Shown here: piece by piece, positions 30,311 through 43,324 of the stretch
Layout: the number at the start of each line of letters is the position of its first letter
Numbering within the stretch: position 1 is the first letter of the stretch
Assembly (NCBI GenBank): GCA_963575745.1
Contig: CAUYUJ010007446.1
Span: 353,501-417,500, forward strand
Direction of reading: 5' to 3'
DNA: 64,000 nucleotides
Source: Prorocentrum cordatum
Lineage: Eukaryota; Sar; Dinophyceae; Prorocentrales; Prorocentraceae
Notes under the pieces: model-generated
The model's database searches: none
What the model was told of the DNA's origin: nothing
The model's input: only the letters and a program-made list of their open reading frames with translations
Program-made: the position numbers and the translations under genes

Positions 30311-31575
30311 CCTCCGAAGGGCAACCTGCGCACCCCTCACACGCTGCGTGGCCGCATGTATACGTTTACATTATCATGCACTCACCCGTTCATGCACACG
30401 CGCGTTGCCATCCTGGTCCGAAGGTCCTCCCCTAGTCTGCAAAAGTGGAGATTCCAGCGCTGATGGCCCAGTTGTGCGGCGCAGGTACAGGAAGCGATTG
30501 AGGCTTCTCGAGTTGGAAAACTGCAAGAACACACATCTTCGCTATAGGTTGCGCAAGGGCCGCACGGGGAGCTGCCGCGCGCGCAGGGTGATCAGCGCGT
30601 GCGTCCAGCAGGATGGGGCCCTGCTCTGAGTTCCGCGCCCTGGAGCCCGCCCAAACAGCCTCGCCTCGCCGCGAGCTTTCCAAATTCCAGCTCGTTATGT
30701 CCCTCGGTATTCATCTCGCCCCGTGTCCATTGCAAGTTCGTGCCACTTTCGTCTTAAGTTCTGACTTCGGCACGTGGTCATATTAGTCATCCCGCGCCTG
30801 ATCCTACCCCTCTTGGTTTGTCGCAGGCCGATGGCCTGGCCGCGATCGCTGAGGCCCGATGCCGGGCCGTCGGCGAGCGCGCGGGCGCGGGGGGCACGCG
30901 CATTGCGCGCCAGGGGGAGTAGGCGCTGCGCCACTAGGACTCTTGCCCTTCAAACGATCGAACTTAAACTAGCGATGGCACATCATTCTGTAGGGGTCAC
31001 CCCGCGAGAGAAGATGGGGCGCGCAATCGCGCACGAGTGCGCGAAGCTAAAATTTCATTGCAAGCTGGTGCTCCTGGAATCGTCGAGAAGTGTGGCGTTT
31101 CCCAGAGGCGCACCAAAAGTGGCGCGAGGGCGCAGTCATATAGACACTGGTGTAATGCGTAGCTTCGTCAAGGGGAGCTCTTGAAATGGTCTTTAGAGCG
31201 CCCCCCAAGACCGCGGGCAGTTAGAGCGTCCCCAGGCCGGTCCGCGCCGAGAAAATCCCCGAACTACGAGCGTCTGGCGCCTCCCGCCGGTTCCACTGCT
31301 CCGCGGTATTGCATGCTTGCCCTCTCGCCATGATTCCTCCCCGTGCCGTTCGGGCCAGATTAGATTGGCATTCAGATCTCGAGCAGGAAAGAGCGCCCGC
31401 CCCGCATCGCAGAGGAGGTTCAAGGGCGCGCCTGTCATGGACCCCAGAGAGCCTCAGACGAAGCCCGCTGTGCGAGTGGCGCTTCAACCCGCCGAAGCCG
31501 CGCCAGAGCTGCGACCAGTCGTCTAGAGACGTCGACACGGGCTCGTCCCTAGACCGCCGGCGTCAGATTATCCGG
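30311..31575. other. no gene recognised
   Basis: Frames at 30430-30620 and 30990-31180 are short and without a domain. Confidence 0.4.
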
Positions 31576-32189
31576 GAATGAGTGCCACACGCGCGCAGAC
31601 CGTCGGAGGTTTCATTTCCCCAATTCGGAGCAGAAGGCGCCGATCGCCACGGGGAAGGAGAACAGAGAGCCCGATTAGAGGCACCAGTGCTTTCGCAAGG
31701 CGAAAGTGCGCGGCAGTTCCTGCCGCCAGGACCAGGAGAAGGTCGACCTCAGCGCGTGCGCGTCGCAGACTGTGCGCGGCGATTACCATGAGTTCTCCTT
31801 CGCGGAGGGGTCGTGGATTGAGCTGCGGAAGTCTGCGTCTGACCACGAGTTGTGGGCGACGAAGGAGACGCGCGCCCAGGAGACGGCCACTGCGGCCATC
31901 TTGACAAACTACCCATCGGTGCACGTGCAACTACAAAGACGAGGGCGTCGCGGGGGCGGATATCGCGGGCTAGCGCAACGGGGTCAAGCGGTGCAAGGGG
32001 GGCACCAGGCAGGGCCAGAAGAAGATCCAGGCGCGCTTGTGCGATGACAAGCAGGCCCAGGAGGAGAGGCGCAAGGAATTGATGGGGGAGATGGCTCGCG
32101 TTCCAGAGATGGCTGACCCCGCTGGCGCAGCAGGCGGCGACGATACTCGCGGGCTCCAGACAGGGGCAGTTCGGGAACGGAAGTGAGGC
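31576..32189 (+). pseudogene. coding-like segment of unknown family, first part
   Basis: One frame reads DLSACASQTVRGDYHEFSFA then EGSWIELRKSASDHELWATK and TRAQETATAAILTNYPS (to about 31920). After a frame change another reads QGQKKIQARLCDDKQAQEER then RKELMGEMARVPEMADP and ends at a stop at 32187. The charged helical style matches the next coding-like block at 32670-35630. No family is recognised. Confidence 0.4.
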
Positions 32190-32669
32190 ATTGGCATGGG
32201 GGCTCCGAGGAAGCCCCGAAGGGCTCGGGGGGCCCTCCCGGGGGCCCCAAGGGGGCGCCAAAGATAGCTCGCGTCCGCGCTATTTCGTCTTATTAAATTC
32301 AAGCTCGTGTGATGTCGTTTTGATGTCGGTGTCGTGCGTTTCTTGGTTTAGTCTTCAGTTCGTTTGTCGGATTCGACTGTTTGCCTCTCTTGGGGCTTGC
32401 TTTTTAGGAGGTCCCTTTCGGGCGCTTCAGAGGGCGTCGGGGCCGCCTGCAAGAGGGCCCCGAGAGAGTTCGGGGGGGCCATCTGGGCCCGATGGGGCAG
32501 CGCAGAACTTGGACAAATATTCAGATAATGGCGGTTGTCATGTGCGTAGGCTTGCTTTTGTTTCCAGACCGCCTCGGGGTTGGGGCCCCCCCAGACTTTT
32601 CTCGGGATCCTCCTCCAGGCTCTCCGAGGGCCCCTTTGGGCTAGTCCAGGCATTCGGCGACGTGCGTCT
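32190..32669. other. no gene recognised
   Basis: G/C-skewed words of the GGGGCC type; possibly non-coding between two coding-like blocks. Confidence 0.35.
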
Positions 32670-35630
32670 TGCCCGCCAGTTCCCTATCTGCTTGTCTGCA
32701 GGGGCGCCCAACTGCTAATGGCTTTCACTCGTGGGGCGGCGGCAGCGGCATCGCGGAGCCCTCGCGCGCGTCGCTCGCGTCCGACGACGGCCGTGGCGAG
32801 TGGGCGGTTTCGCCCATGTCGATGCTGTCGGAGGCCGCGAGCGAGCGCCGTCGCTTCGTCGGCAAGCAGCCGGTCTCGCCCGCTGGACCACTGTGGACTC
32901 CCTCGAAGAGGGCATGTTCGATTCTGGGCGCGTCGCGCCGCGCGAGCTCCATCGCCGAGACCGCGGGGGCGAAGGCGCTTCGATGATTTCCCGGCGCCGC
33001 TTCGGTCACCCTCTCGGAGTGCCGCGACAAGAAGGACAAGAGGGCGAAGGCCGATGACGCCCTGGCGAGGAACGCCGAGCATTGGGATCAGCGCCCGGAG
33101 AAGAGGGGCATTCAGACCGTCGTTGGTACGATCCAAGCCGCTGCGCAAAAATACGGTGCCATAACGATTGCGCATATATTACAGGACTCGTCGTGCCAGG
33201 TGCCCGTCCAAGCGGAGAGAGTGGAGTTTCGCCACAATGTGCTGGAGGCGATCCGCAACGAGTTCGTCGACCTTGTCCTCGGGGAGGCCACCGACATCAC
33301 GGAGCCCCAGGTGGGGCGGGCGCTGGCCGAGGCGAGGCCGGAGCTTCTCCAGCCCATCTTTACGGTTGCGGTCCAGGAGATGGCCGACGCGTCCGTCGGC
33401 GCCAAGGCTTCAAACTTCGATTTTTTCGCGCGCTCATCAATGCGACGGGGCGCCGCGACGGCGCGGCCTCATCTTTAGGCTTGCTTGGGAGGGGCGAGAT
33501 CGCGGAGAGGTCGCGTCGCACTTTGGCCCAGCACTTCGTCGACCGCCTCTGGAGTTCACAGGGTGCGTGCACCATCACCGCCATTGGCAAAGTCATCTTG
33601 GATGTCGCTCCGGAGTTCGGCCGCTGCGACCTATCGGAGATGAATCTCGACCCTAGCATGACTGAGTACTTCGAGGGGTTATGGTCTCACCAGGTCGCCG
33701 CTGACTTGAGCGTGATAGTCCAGGGGGCTCGCGTGCTCGAGAACCCCGCGAACTCGTTCGCGCTGAGCAGGGAGCTGCGCCCCCGTTGCGTCACGATTGG
33801 CGCGCACAAGGACATGTTGAGCTCTCGCCACAGGGCCTTCTTCAAGACCGCGCACGGCGCGCGCGCCAATCGCGGCAAGACGGCTTGGGATGTCATGGAG
33901 TTAGTACACAAAGCCGCGGTGAAGCAGCGAGATCTTGCAACGAGCGGCCCCGATGCCGCGGCGGCTTTCGCCATTGAGGTGAGCGAGATGCTGAAGACAG
34001 AGCTCGCGCGAGAGTGGCGAGCTGCAGCCAACGCCCTCATGGACAAGCTTCTGGTCGACGAGGGGGACGAGGGCGCGGACAGGCTGAAAGTGATCGGGGG
34101 GTACTCTGGCCAGTGTGGCCGCGTGCCCTCGGACCAGGCCAAGATGGATCCGAACGGCATCGCCAACTCAATAGCGACTTCGCTATTGCAGATTACCGAC
34201 TGCATATTTGGGTAATTTCAACACCATGAGTCGTTCCTGGCGGAGAAGGTCGGGCGGCGGCCCAGTGCTGGCAGGAATGCATGGAGCGAGCCAGGGGAAG
34301 CAGCGGCAGGGAAGGGCCCCGCCAACGCTGAGGTAAATAAAGACGACGCAGATGAGCGAGTTGCTAATTTCAAGAACTTTGCGTGGACCCTCATATTGGC
34401 CAGCTTCGACACGTGCGTGGATAGCAGTTACAAGCAGTGCACGGAGCTCTCCGACGTATACTGGTCCATCTACGAGGCAGCCCCCAGGTGCGTGCGTAAC
34501 GTGGAGGAAAACAAGGGCACGTTCGCTGCGTGGTCGAAGCACAGGCAGAGGGAGCGCAACATCCAGGACGCCGGCAATATTCCAGACAGAGATGACGGCA
34601 AGCAGATGAACGCGCTCGTGCAGAAGATCGGGTAAGTCACAGCTGGCTTCGTAGACCGAATGACCTTTGACGTTGGGTCCACGTCGGCGTGCTCCTTGGC
34701 GGCGTCGGGGTGCCACGACGAGAAGGTGGGCGCTTCCCCTTCCAGAGCTCATCCCCGCGATGGCGGCTGGCAGGGCGATCCAGGAGACTTCCGACGCAGA
34801 CGCAAGCATTGGGAAATGCTTTTTTTCATGGAGGCATCGTCGCAGCGGCCGCGGCTATGCAGGGCCTGGACACAGCGCGCAAGGACGCGCATGCCGCGTG
34901 CCAGAAGTGTGTCCAGATGGAGAAGGTCACTGGCGCGCCCCAGCACGAGTTCGGTCCTACGCTAACCTGGTTGGGAGACAAGGCCGACGGCGTCTACGAG
35001 GCCTCGGACCAGTTTCAGAAAGAGTTCGACGTGGTGGTTAAGAGCGCGGTGGGCCGGAATTTCTAGAAGTGCCCGCGGGTGGCCAATGACAGCTCGGACC
35101 AGCGCGAGGCGATCTTCAAGGGCGCCGAGACAATGTTTCAGCAGTGCGGCATGTGGCTTCAGATGTGCGAGAGGACCCAGAACCACTTGGGCTGGTGCAC
35201 GGCACACGAGACGATAGAACAAGTCTCCAAATGCGCGGATAATCTCATGATGTTATTACCAGTGAGTCGCGCAGCTTGTCCCGCGCGATGGCTTCAGTAT
35301 ACATCACCAGCGCGATCGTCGGGCACGCTGGGAATGGCAGGGTCGCGCCAAATACTCGCGACGCCGTCGCCTACGCGGAGTCTCGACTGGGCGCGAAGGC
35401 GGAGAGCTTGGACGCGACGCTGCAGAGGAATATCACGGAGGCCGAGAACGAGCCGGATGCCAGCATCGATCTCGCGGCTGGCCCCGACGGCACCGACGCG
35501 TCCCAGGAGGTGGGCGGCGGGGGCCAGGACAGCCAGACGCCGGCTTCAGCGGCAGGCAAGGGCATCGAGAAGCTCAAGATTGCCATATTGGGATATAACA
35601 GAGTCGCGTCGGTGCGATGGTGCCCATGAG
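32670..35630 (+). pseudogene. long coding-like chain of unknown family, frameshifted
   Basis: Successive frames read as protein: ASERRRFVGKQPVSPAGPLW (about 32840), GIQTVVGTIQAAAQKYGAIT and EAIRNEFVDLVLGEATDI (33100-33430), RGEIAERSRRTLAQHFVDRL and FEGLWSHQVAADLSVIVQGA (33490-34212, stop), CVDSSYKQCTELSDVYWSIY (34390-34632), CQKCVQMEKVTGAPQHEFGP (34860-35064, stop), ETMFQQCGMWLQMCERTQNH (35079-35270) and AGKGIEKLKIAILGYN (to 35630). Several frame changes and stops separate them. Helical, Cys-scattered, no known domain. It may be one decayed retroelement or viral-like ORF, or a host gene with unseen introns. Confidence 0.4.
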
Positions 35631-36232
35631 GTGATCGTTCTCACCTGTTAAATTCTTTCCTGTCTCAGGGATGGCGCCCAGGAAACGGTACCTGGTTGGA
35701 ATAGAATCTAGCCAATGGCCCAGAGGTCGTCGAAGGGCGCCTGAGTCTGAGCGGAGAGTTGGGTCACAAGGAAGAGGGATGTGGGGAGGGAGGAGGGGGA
35801 TAAGGAGGCGGCGGTGTCCCAGTTCGTTCCGGGACCTCTTTGTAGCAGCACGCGTGCGCGGGCGCCTAGTTCGCGAGATAACTGCGCGATATCACATTGT
35901 AGTGAGGTGGCTGTGCGCTTTAATCGCAAATCTCATATAGAAGTATTATGTTGTGTTTCCGTGACCTCCATGCAGCCGTTCAGTTTTACACATGTATTAA
36001 AGAGTACAACCTATCGTCGTGCGGGGTTAGGACCAGGATTAATTGTTCTGGCACGCTCTTCTGGAGCACGGTCACGGCGTTCTGGAACGCTCTGAACCCG
36101 CCGCCGCGCCCGATGCCTCCTCCAGAACCGCCAGATCTCAGAGATCCCCGATCTATCCCAGTCCGATTTTGTTCTGGCCTGGGCTTCCTCTTATACCTCC
36201 TCACCCTTGCCCGTTTCCCCCGCGGCCCTTCC
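35631..36232. other. no gene recognised
   Basis: Short frames only. Confidence 0.4.
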
Positions 36233-36298
36233 GGCGGCTGCTAAGCTGCCTCAGGACCAGGGTCCGGCGGCTGCTAAGCTGCCTCAGGACCAGGGTAC
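36233..36298. repeat. 33-bp perfect tandem duplication
   Basis: CGGCTGCTAAGCTGCCTCAG followed by GACCAGGGT occurs twice head to tail. Confidence 0.85.
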
Positions 36299-36382
36299 CC
36301 CCAGCTTTTCGCTCCATTTCGGAGCCCTGGGGCTCTCTGGGCTTCGTGAGGGTTTCTGAGGGTTTCTCTGGAGGCCGTGGGT

Positions 36383-36608
36383 CAGAGCCCCGAATCATCA
36401 GGGGTAACTCGGGTCAGGGATAACTCGGGTTCGTTTTTCGGGAATCCAAACCCGAGTTACCCCGGACCCGAGTTACCCCGGATAATTCGGGCGTCCAGAG
36501 CCCCGAATCATCAGGGGTAACTCGGGTCAGGGCCAACTCGGGTTCCTTTTTCGGGAATCCAAGCCCGAGTTACCCCGGACCCGAGTTACCCCGGATAACT
36601 CGGGCGCC
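36383..36608. repeat. 113-bp tandem duplication, each unit a hairpin
   Basis: CAGAGCCCCGAATCATCAGG starts at 36383 and 36496. Each unit has GGGGTAACTCGGGTC and TAACTCGGGTTC on the left, then AACCCGAGTTACCCC and GACCCGAGTTACCCC on the right, able to fold back with a short TTTTTCGGGAATCC loop. Confidence 0.85.
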
Positions 36609-36884
36609 CAAGTGGGTTCCTCCTTGGACATCCTGGGGGGCATCTTGGGCAAGGGACACTATACGCCGTTCGTTGAAAGTAAGTACTGCGAAGGCCTTAC
36701 GGCCGGTGCCACCGACTCTGAGAACGACGAAGATGAAAACGAGGGGGGGCATGGGGAGGAGGGTGAGTGGGAGGTGGAGGAAGGGTGGAGGAGGTGGATG
36801 AGGGAGGGGGAGGGGGGAGAAGGATGTGGAGGAGAAGCAAGAAGAGGAGGCAGAGGAGAGCAGGAGGAGAGGGAGCAGAGGGGG

Positions 36885-37185
<301 letters not shown>

Positions 37186-37199
37186 TAGAGGAAGAGGAG

Positions 37200-37770
37200 G
37201 AGGCCAGAGGCTTTCTTGGGACAGCCTGGGGCTCTCTTTAGGCCGTCTTGGGCCGTCCAGGGCTCCTCTTGCGCCGTCTCGAGGCACTCTTGGAGGCCTC
37301 CTGGGCAATTTGGGGCTCACGTGGGCTGTCTTCGGGGCCTCTTGGGCGCCTCTTGGGGCTGAGGGCTCGAAATGTCTGTTCGGGTCCACCGTCTGGGCAC
37401 TCCTGGAGCCGTCTTGGGGGCCTCTTGGACCATCTTGGAGGCGTCTTGGGCCGTCTTGGGGCCCTCTTCGGCCGTTCGGGGACCCTCTTGGGGGCCTCTT
37501 GGCCCGTCTCGGGGCGATCTTTGGGGCCTCTTAGGCCGTCTTGGTGCGTCGGGGAGCGCCAGAGGCAAGAACGCCAGAGGCAAGAACGCCAAGACGTATG
37601 GGAAATCCATGAATTTTGCCTTTGGGGGCTCTCGTGGGAAAGCTCCTGGAGGCCTCTTTGGGCGCTTTGGTCAAGGCGTCTTGGACAGATCGTCTTGGCC
37701 GTCAAGCCGTTATCTTGGACTGTCTTTGGGGCCTCTTGGGGCACTCTTGGTAAGTCTTGGGGCGTTTCTG
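37200..37770. repeat. degenerate CTCTTGGGGCC array 2
   Basis: Same word set as 27170-28030, again directly after a purine microsatellite. It includes a 16-bp duplication GCCAGAGGCAAGAACG near 37558. Confidence 0.65.
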
Positions 37771-38739
37771 GGCTCCGGGACTCCCCGGGGGGGCGTCGCA
37801 TCTGACCCCTCCCCCCGGGACCCCCCCCCGGGACCCCCCCGGGACCCCCCCTGGGAGCCCCCCAGGGACCCCCTCCAGCAACCCCCCCGGGACCCTCCCC
37901 CCCCGGTCGGGGGAGGGATCGAAGGGAAGGGGCTTCCCTTCGACTCAATTGCGACGTTGCTCAACTTCGCTTTGGCTGGCGCGCTGAGGAGGTCCCTGGG
38001 AAAGGGGGGAGCTTCGACGAGCCCAGGGACAGGGGGAGGCAGGGAAAGGGGACGACAGAGACGACGATGGACGAATGACAGAGATGACGACTTGAACGGA
38101 CAAGCCAATCACACACGCCTACAGGGTCGGCAGATTTGAGGATGCCCCAGCCCAATGGTTTCTTGCCGCCTTAATCTCAAGAGTCGAACGGTGCTCCTTC
38201 TTCTCTTCTCCTCACGGGACGGGTGGACGCCCAATCTACTTCCCACGCCTTTCTAACTTCATGTTTCGACCCACTTCTTCCGACCGACTGGCAGACCACC
38301 TTCACCGGCAAGCATAACAAAGGTCAGCGAGAATTGGCCACCAAAAAAACAAAAAGGGATCTTCCGACCGGCGTGTAATAGAAACGCCCGACCCCTCCTC
38401 CCCGATGCCCAAGGCCTCGACGGCACCACGGAGGCCCGGCACTTCGGAGAGATCGCCCGCCTGCATCGCGCCTTCACGGGCGCCGCGCCCGCCGCTGCCA
38501 ATCGCCGCCGTGGCCAGCGCAGAGGGGCGGGAGGAGGGAATCGGCAGGAGGGCGAGGTGTGGGTAAGAAGAGATGCTTGGGGGGAGATGAAGGTAGGAGG
38601 GGCCTTCGTCCTCCTCCTCCTCGCTCCTTCTCCTTACATTCCTCCCCCCCCCCCCTTCCTCCTCGCCCTTCTCTCCCTCCTCTTCCTCCTCCTCCTTCTC
38701 CCCATCCTCTTTCTCCTCCTCCTACTCCACCTCCTCCGC
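37771..38739. other. unassigned; C-rich then CT-rich
   Basis: 37800-37910 is built of GGGACCCCCCCC-type words. 38610-38735 is CTC-rich. Confidence 0.4.
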
Positions 38740-41700
38740 GGGGATCGCGGAGCAGGTGGAGTAGCCATCATTCTGCCGTTTCTTGCCTCGGAGACGGTCT
38801 CCAGCTCGGCGCTGGAGATGATTCCAGGGCGAGTGCTTCGTGTTGACGTGGTGCTCAACGAGGTGCAGATGGTGATTTTCAATGTTCGTAACCGCGGCTT
38901 GTCCAAGCAGGAGGTTACCATGGCCTGTGAGCAGATCAAGGACGCCAACCGCCAGGCTCGGGACAACCCTTTCTCGTTCTTCGTCGCTGTCCTGGGGGAC
39001 TTCAATTTTAGTATCGATGCGGTGCTGATTTTTCACAGGCCTGAGACTTCAAGGGTCCAGGCCACTCATGATCACAGAGTTCACGCGCCGGTATGGTCTA
39101 AGACGCTCGGGGCCATGATGGAGGTCTGCTCGGACTCCCCCTCCCACTTCTGCAAGCACACCAACTCTGTGAGCCGTACTGGCCGCTTCTTCTGCTCGGC
39201 GGCTGGCTGGGAGGTATGTCAGCTGACGGTCTCGGCGGGGACGATCGATTCGCCCGAGAGCTTGAACGGCAAGGTGGTGTCGGACCGCGCCGCGGTCACG
39301 GTTGCGCTGCGCCAGCGTGCAGCACGGCCGCCGCAAGAACGTCCTATCCCGAAGCTCATCTTCCAGAGCCCCTTCTTCGAGAGGCGACTTCAGGGTATGC
39401 TGCAGGACGGCGATGGTGAGCTTCTCTCGTGGAGCCCGCTTGTTTCGAGCGAGCACTATGAGGAGATGATGAAGGAGACGGCGGGGGAGACTCGGGACGT
39501 GCTCTTCTTCCAGGCCCCTAAGGCTGCGGAGATACTCCAACTACTCGCTCGCGGTATTTCTCGAGCGGTCTGGCGACAAGATGTTGGGTTAGCTCGGCGA
39601 CTTCTCGACACTTCCGTGCACGCACAAGACGCTCTGCGGGTTGAAGGTCGTTTTGCACTTCTACGGCATGTGCCCACTTTCCAGCAGTGGACGGAGGGAG
39701 TGCACAAGTCTGCTCTCGAAAAATAACTCGCTGCTGCTGCGTCTGCTTCCTCATCTTCGGCTGCTGCCTCCAGAGGGGTATGTTCTGCTACGCTGTTTCG
39801 AGCTATGGAACGGAAAGCTGCGATATGGGCTCCGTTCTCGAAGCGTCTGGTGCTTTCTGCTGTTGCTGGTCCTGAAAGGCCCGTTTCGTCCCCCGAGGGT
39901 CGTTGCCAAACGCTGTGTGATTATTGGACGCCTGTCTTCTCGGCGAAACCCCCAGCCGAGCTGTCGACACAGGCTTACCTGGATCGATTTCTGAAGTTTG
40001 GGAAGGATCTCCAGGTAGACGTCCCGTTGGTCCCGCTCTTCATGCAAGTAACCAAGCGGGCTAAGTACTCGACGCCTGGCGTTGATGGGCTGCCGTATGC
40101 AGCGTGGGCTGCGATCGACTTTGGCCCCCAGCTGTTGGCCACTATGTGTAACTGGTTTGTCAGGGCCAGGCTCTGTTCGATGCTGCCAGCGTCACCCTGC
40201 AGGCCGTCCTCCCCAAGGGCCCCGGGGCCTCTGGTACTGCGGGTGGGGCTTGTGAGAGGTATCGTGATCGTGTTCGAGTGCTGGGTCTTCGGGATACGGA
40301 CACGAAGATTTTGAGCTCGGTCGTGAATGTCATATTGAAGCTCGTGGTGGACTTTGTGGTCCCAGCATCCCAACGGGGTTTTATTACGGGTCGCAGCTTT
40401 GGTTATACTGTACTTTAACTTGATGCCCTGGGTCGCGCCGCTTCCCAGCATCCTCTAGCTCGGAACAAATGCCCGATTCTGCTCGGCTTCGACTACGGCC
40501 AAGGTGTCCCCAGCCTCTCCCCGGCCTTCCTCATGCATGGCAGCTCCTGGGCGCCATGGGCCTCTGTGAGGTGCTCCTCTCCTTCATCGGGTTCCTGTGC
40601 GAAGCTGTTCAAGGGGTCGTTGCTGCTGGGGGCGTTCTTCTGGAAGTTTTCTGGAACAGATCTAGGATCACTCATGGATGTGGCCTCGTTGGGTCCCTGT
40701 ATGCACTTGCCTCTGCACCGATGCTCCAGGACTTTGAAGAGAACTTGGAGATGGCGGGGAAAGGACTGGGGCGTGCGTGTGCTGACGACTTGGGGGTTGT
40801 CTTGTTTGAGATCGTGTATGTTCAGATCAGCTTTGGGGTCCTTCATATTATGAAATTGATTGCGGGTCTCTCTATTAAGATCAGCAAGTGCACTGTGGTA
40901 CCCTTAGTGGGCTCGATCTCAGAGTCTCTCCGAGGCGAGGTTTGTGTTCTGCTGGGGCAATATGTTGCTGAGTGGTTAGGGTTCGGCATTGAAGGGTGCA
41001 TGCTGTATCTCGGCATCTGGCTCGGACCCAGCGCCACCGTGGAACGGTGCAGGCGCGACCCCCATCGCCAAAGTCCGCGCGAGAAGCCGCGGGCTTAGCC
41101 GCTCAGGTGCGGCTAGCAGTGTCAATTCTTCTCTGCGCCGTACACGCGTTCAATCGGCTCTAAACTACGTGGCCCAGTTTGTCCCGATGCCACCAGATTT
41201 CCTCGCGCACGAGAGGGGCGTCGCCTCGCAGGTCTTGCGGCGCCCGCTCGGCATGCTTAGCAATGAATCAATCCCCGAGCTCCAGTGTTGGGGCGGGCCA
41301 CGGTTGCCCCCGTGGGCAGTGCGCGCCTCTGCTGCCCTGCTTCGAGCCGCTGCCGTCACCTTCCGCGACTTCTCGACCTACCTCGACCTGATGAGGGCCA
41401 GGGTGATGAGCTGGCGGCGATGCGTTGTTGACGGACGCCTTGATGAAGTACCGCTCTCTGCGACTGGCTGGACTCGCTTGTATCCCAAGTTTTGGAAGGC
41501 GCCCACTTTCGTTGAGAACCTCGACGGCGCGCTGCATCAATCGACCGACGACTGGGCGGTGACCGCTCGGACTACTCTCAACGATGAGCTAACCTGCACT
41601 GGCCGACGACCTCGGCCCCAACGCGCGGCGGCTGCAACTCTTTCTGGTCTTCCCGCCTCCGAACGCGCTCTGAGCCGAGCCATCGAACAGTGCCTGACCA

Positions 41701-41881
41701 GGGTACTGCCCCTTCCTACACAGCGTTTACTGGGAGGAGATTCGGAAACCCATGCGCCCCCTCCCGCAGAGCTGGGCCATGGCCGCGGTCAGGACTTGGA
41801 ACAATGGTTGGTTGACGTCTGCCCGCGCTGTCCATCCCGGCGGCCAACTTCGCCGCCGCTTTGGACGCTGCCTACCTGATC
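38740..41881 (+). pseudogene. LINE with AP-type endonuclease and reverse transcriptase, decayed
   Basis: The endonuclease-exonuclease-phosphatase domain begins GGVAIILPFLA. It contains the catalytic GDFNF block (38995-39009) and ends near SDRAAVTVALRQ, where SDH is usual. A stop at 39724 interrupts the frame; it resumes with AAIWAPFSKRLVL and reaches KYSTPGVDGLPYAAW (RT N-terminal region). RT motif A, LLGFDYGQGVPSLSPAFL, is near 40473 in another frame. Motif B, THGCGLVGSLYALA, and motif C, ADD (40781-40789), are in a third frame. From 40989 another frame gives the C-terminal part (NYVAQFVPMPPDFL, FRDFSTYLDLMRARVMSWRR). It would nick DNA and prime reverse transcription, but frameshifts and stops make it dead. 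Confidence 0.85.
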
Positions 41882-42365
41882 GGCTCTAGCACTATCTGGT
41901 GTGCCCGCGCTAACTTCACCGGACCTTGCCCGGTTCGCTGCCAGCGCGCCTTGGCCTCGCGGAACCCAAGCCAGAGAGATTTGAGGAGATGCGTGCGGCC
42001 TAGCAGACCTTCAACTTGACCAGGGAGCGCGGCGGCATCATTGTCCCCAGAACGTTATCCTCGCCGGCGGCGGCTGCTGTTCGGTCTCTTCGGCTTTCTC
42101 GTCCTGCGCGGGCACTGCAGAAGTGGATCGACCCCCCGAAGTTAATGATCGTCTCCGCACGTACCGAGAGTATCTCGTCACCGACCGACTCCAGCCCTTC
42201 GTCGGGCGCCAGCTCTTCTTCGACGTCGGGGCCAGGACGGTCGCCACGCGAGGAGCCCCCACCTCGAGCCACATCGCCAGGGGGGGGTTCAGTCGCATGG
42301 ATTGGCCCTCCTGGCATTCGGCAGAAGGCGGGGGCAGGCCCTCGATTGTCGCGCGGCGACTCGAA

Positions 42366-42600
42366 TGGTGTACCAGCGCGGTGTCCTGAATGTGGTGTAC
42401 CAGCTAGGTGTCCTGCACGTGGTGTGCCAGCTGGGTGTCCTGCAAGTGGTGTACAAGCTGGGTGTCCTGCAAGTGATGTACCAGCTGGGTGTCCCGCCAC
42501 CGGTGCGCCAGCTGGGTATCCTGCAAGTGGCGTGCCAGCAGGGTGTCCTGCACGTGGTGTACCAGCTGGGTGTCCTGCCACTGGTGTACTAGCTGGGTAC
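42366..42600. repeat. 27-bp minisatellite, about nine copies
   Basis: The unit CTGGGTGTCCTGCAAGTGGT plus GTACCAG repeats. One frame reads VYQLGVLQV 9-mers, another GVPAGCPAS 9-mers. Confidence 0.9.
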
Positions 42601-42744
42601 CGGCCGCGTTCCGCAATTCATGAGATGTCTCAGTAGTTCGCCAACCAGTGCCAGACCGCGATCCGATATCACTGCCGAGACGGAGCGTCTACTGTGTGGT
42701 ATGCCTAGCAGGATGCGCCGACTTGCTACCCGCGGACTTCGCGA

Positions 42745-43266
42745 ATGCCACTGGCCTCACGAATTGCGTCGGTTCCTCAGTTGTCAATGACACCATTGGT
42801 TGCGATGCCACCTGTTCGATATCCTTCCTGGACTTTTGTTGGACCACTGCCACCGACTGGTGCCAGCAGTTCGATTGGGACCTTGGCGACCTTACCCTTC
42901 CGTGGTGGCCCTGGCCCCGCGGAAAATCCAGTGCTGTTTGACGCTGCGCTCTCTGCTCATAAATATGTTGATGTTTCTCCGGCATCTGTTATTTCCACCC
43001 CTGGTCCCTTGCCTCTGGTGTGCTCTGCTGTTGCGACTGCTTGCTCTTCGCCTGCTCCTCCCTCGAACAGCGACGCCAGCATGCATCTTCCCGCTGTTGT
43101 CTCTCTGGCCGCTGATTTCTCTTCCCCGTCCGTCGCTCGGAGCCTCGCTGCCGATGCGGCTGCCTGCGCCCTTCCCTCTCCCCATTCGAATGCGAATATG
43201 CAAACGGCTGCTGTTCAACGTGCTGGCGATGCCCAAGAGCGCCCTCGCCGCAGCGCTCGCCGATAG
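42745..43266 (+). CDS. possible Ser/Ala/Pro-rich coding remnant
   Basis: A 173-codon frame with Ser/Ala/Pro-rich text (LPFRGGPGPAENPVLFDAAL, then HLPAVVSLAADFSSPS) ends RPRRSARR with a stop. Overlapping frames on both strands are also open. No family is recognised. Confidence 0.25.
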   Translation: MPLASRIASVPQLSMTPLVAMPPVRYPSWTFVGPLPPTGASSSIGTLATLPFRGGPGPAENPVLFDAALSAHKYVDVSPASVISTPGPLPLVCSAVATACSSPAPPSNSDASMHLPAVVSLAADFSSPSVARSLAADAAACALPSPHSNANMQTAAVQRAGDAQERPRRSARR

Positions 43267-43324
43267 CTCCGAGGCGCAGAGGCCAGGAGCGTCTCGCCCG
43301 CGGCGCCCCAGAGGTAGGCGAGGA

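Noticed and set aside
42366-42600. Evenly spaced 27-bp repeat considered as a CRISPR-like array
   Set aside because: No unique spacers; the units are contiguous and the host is eukaryotic.
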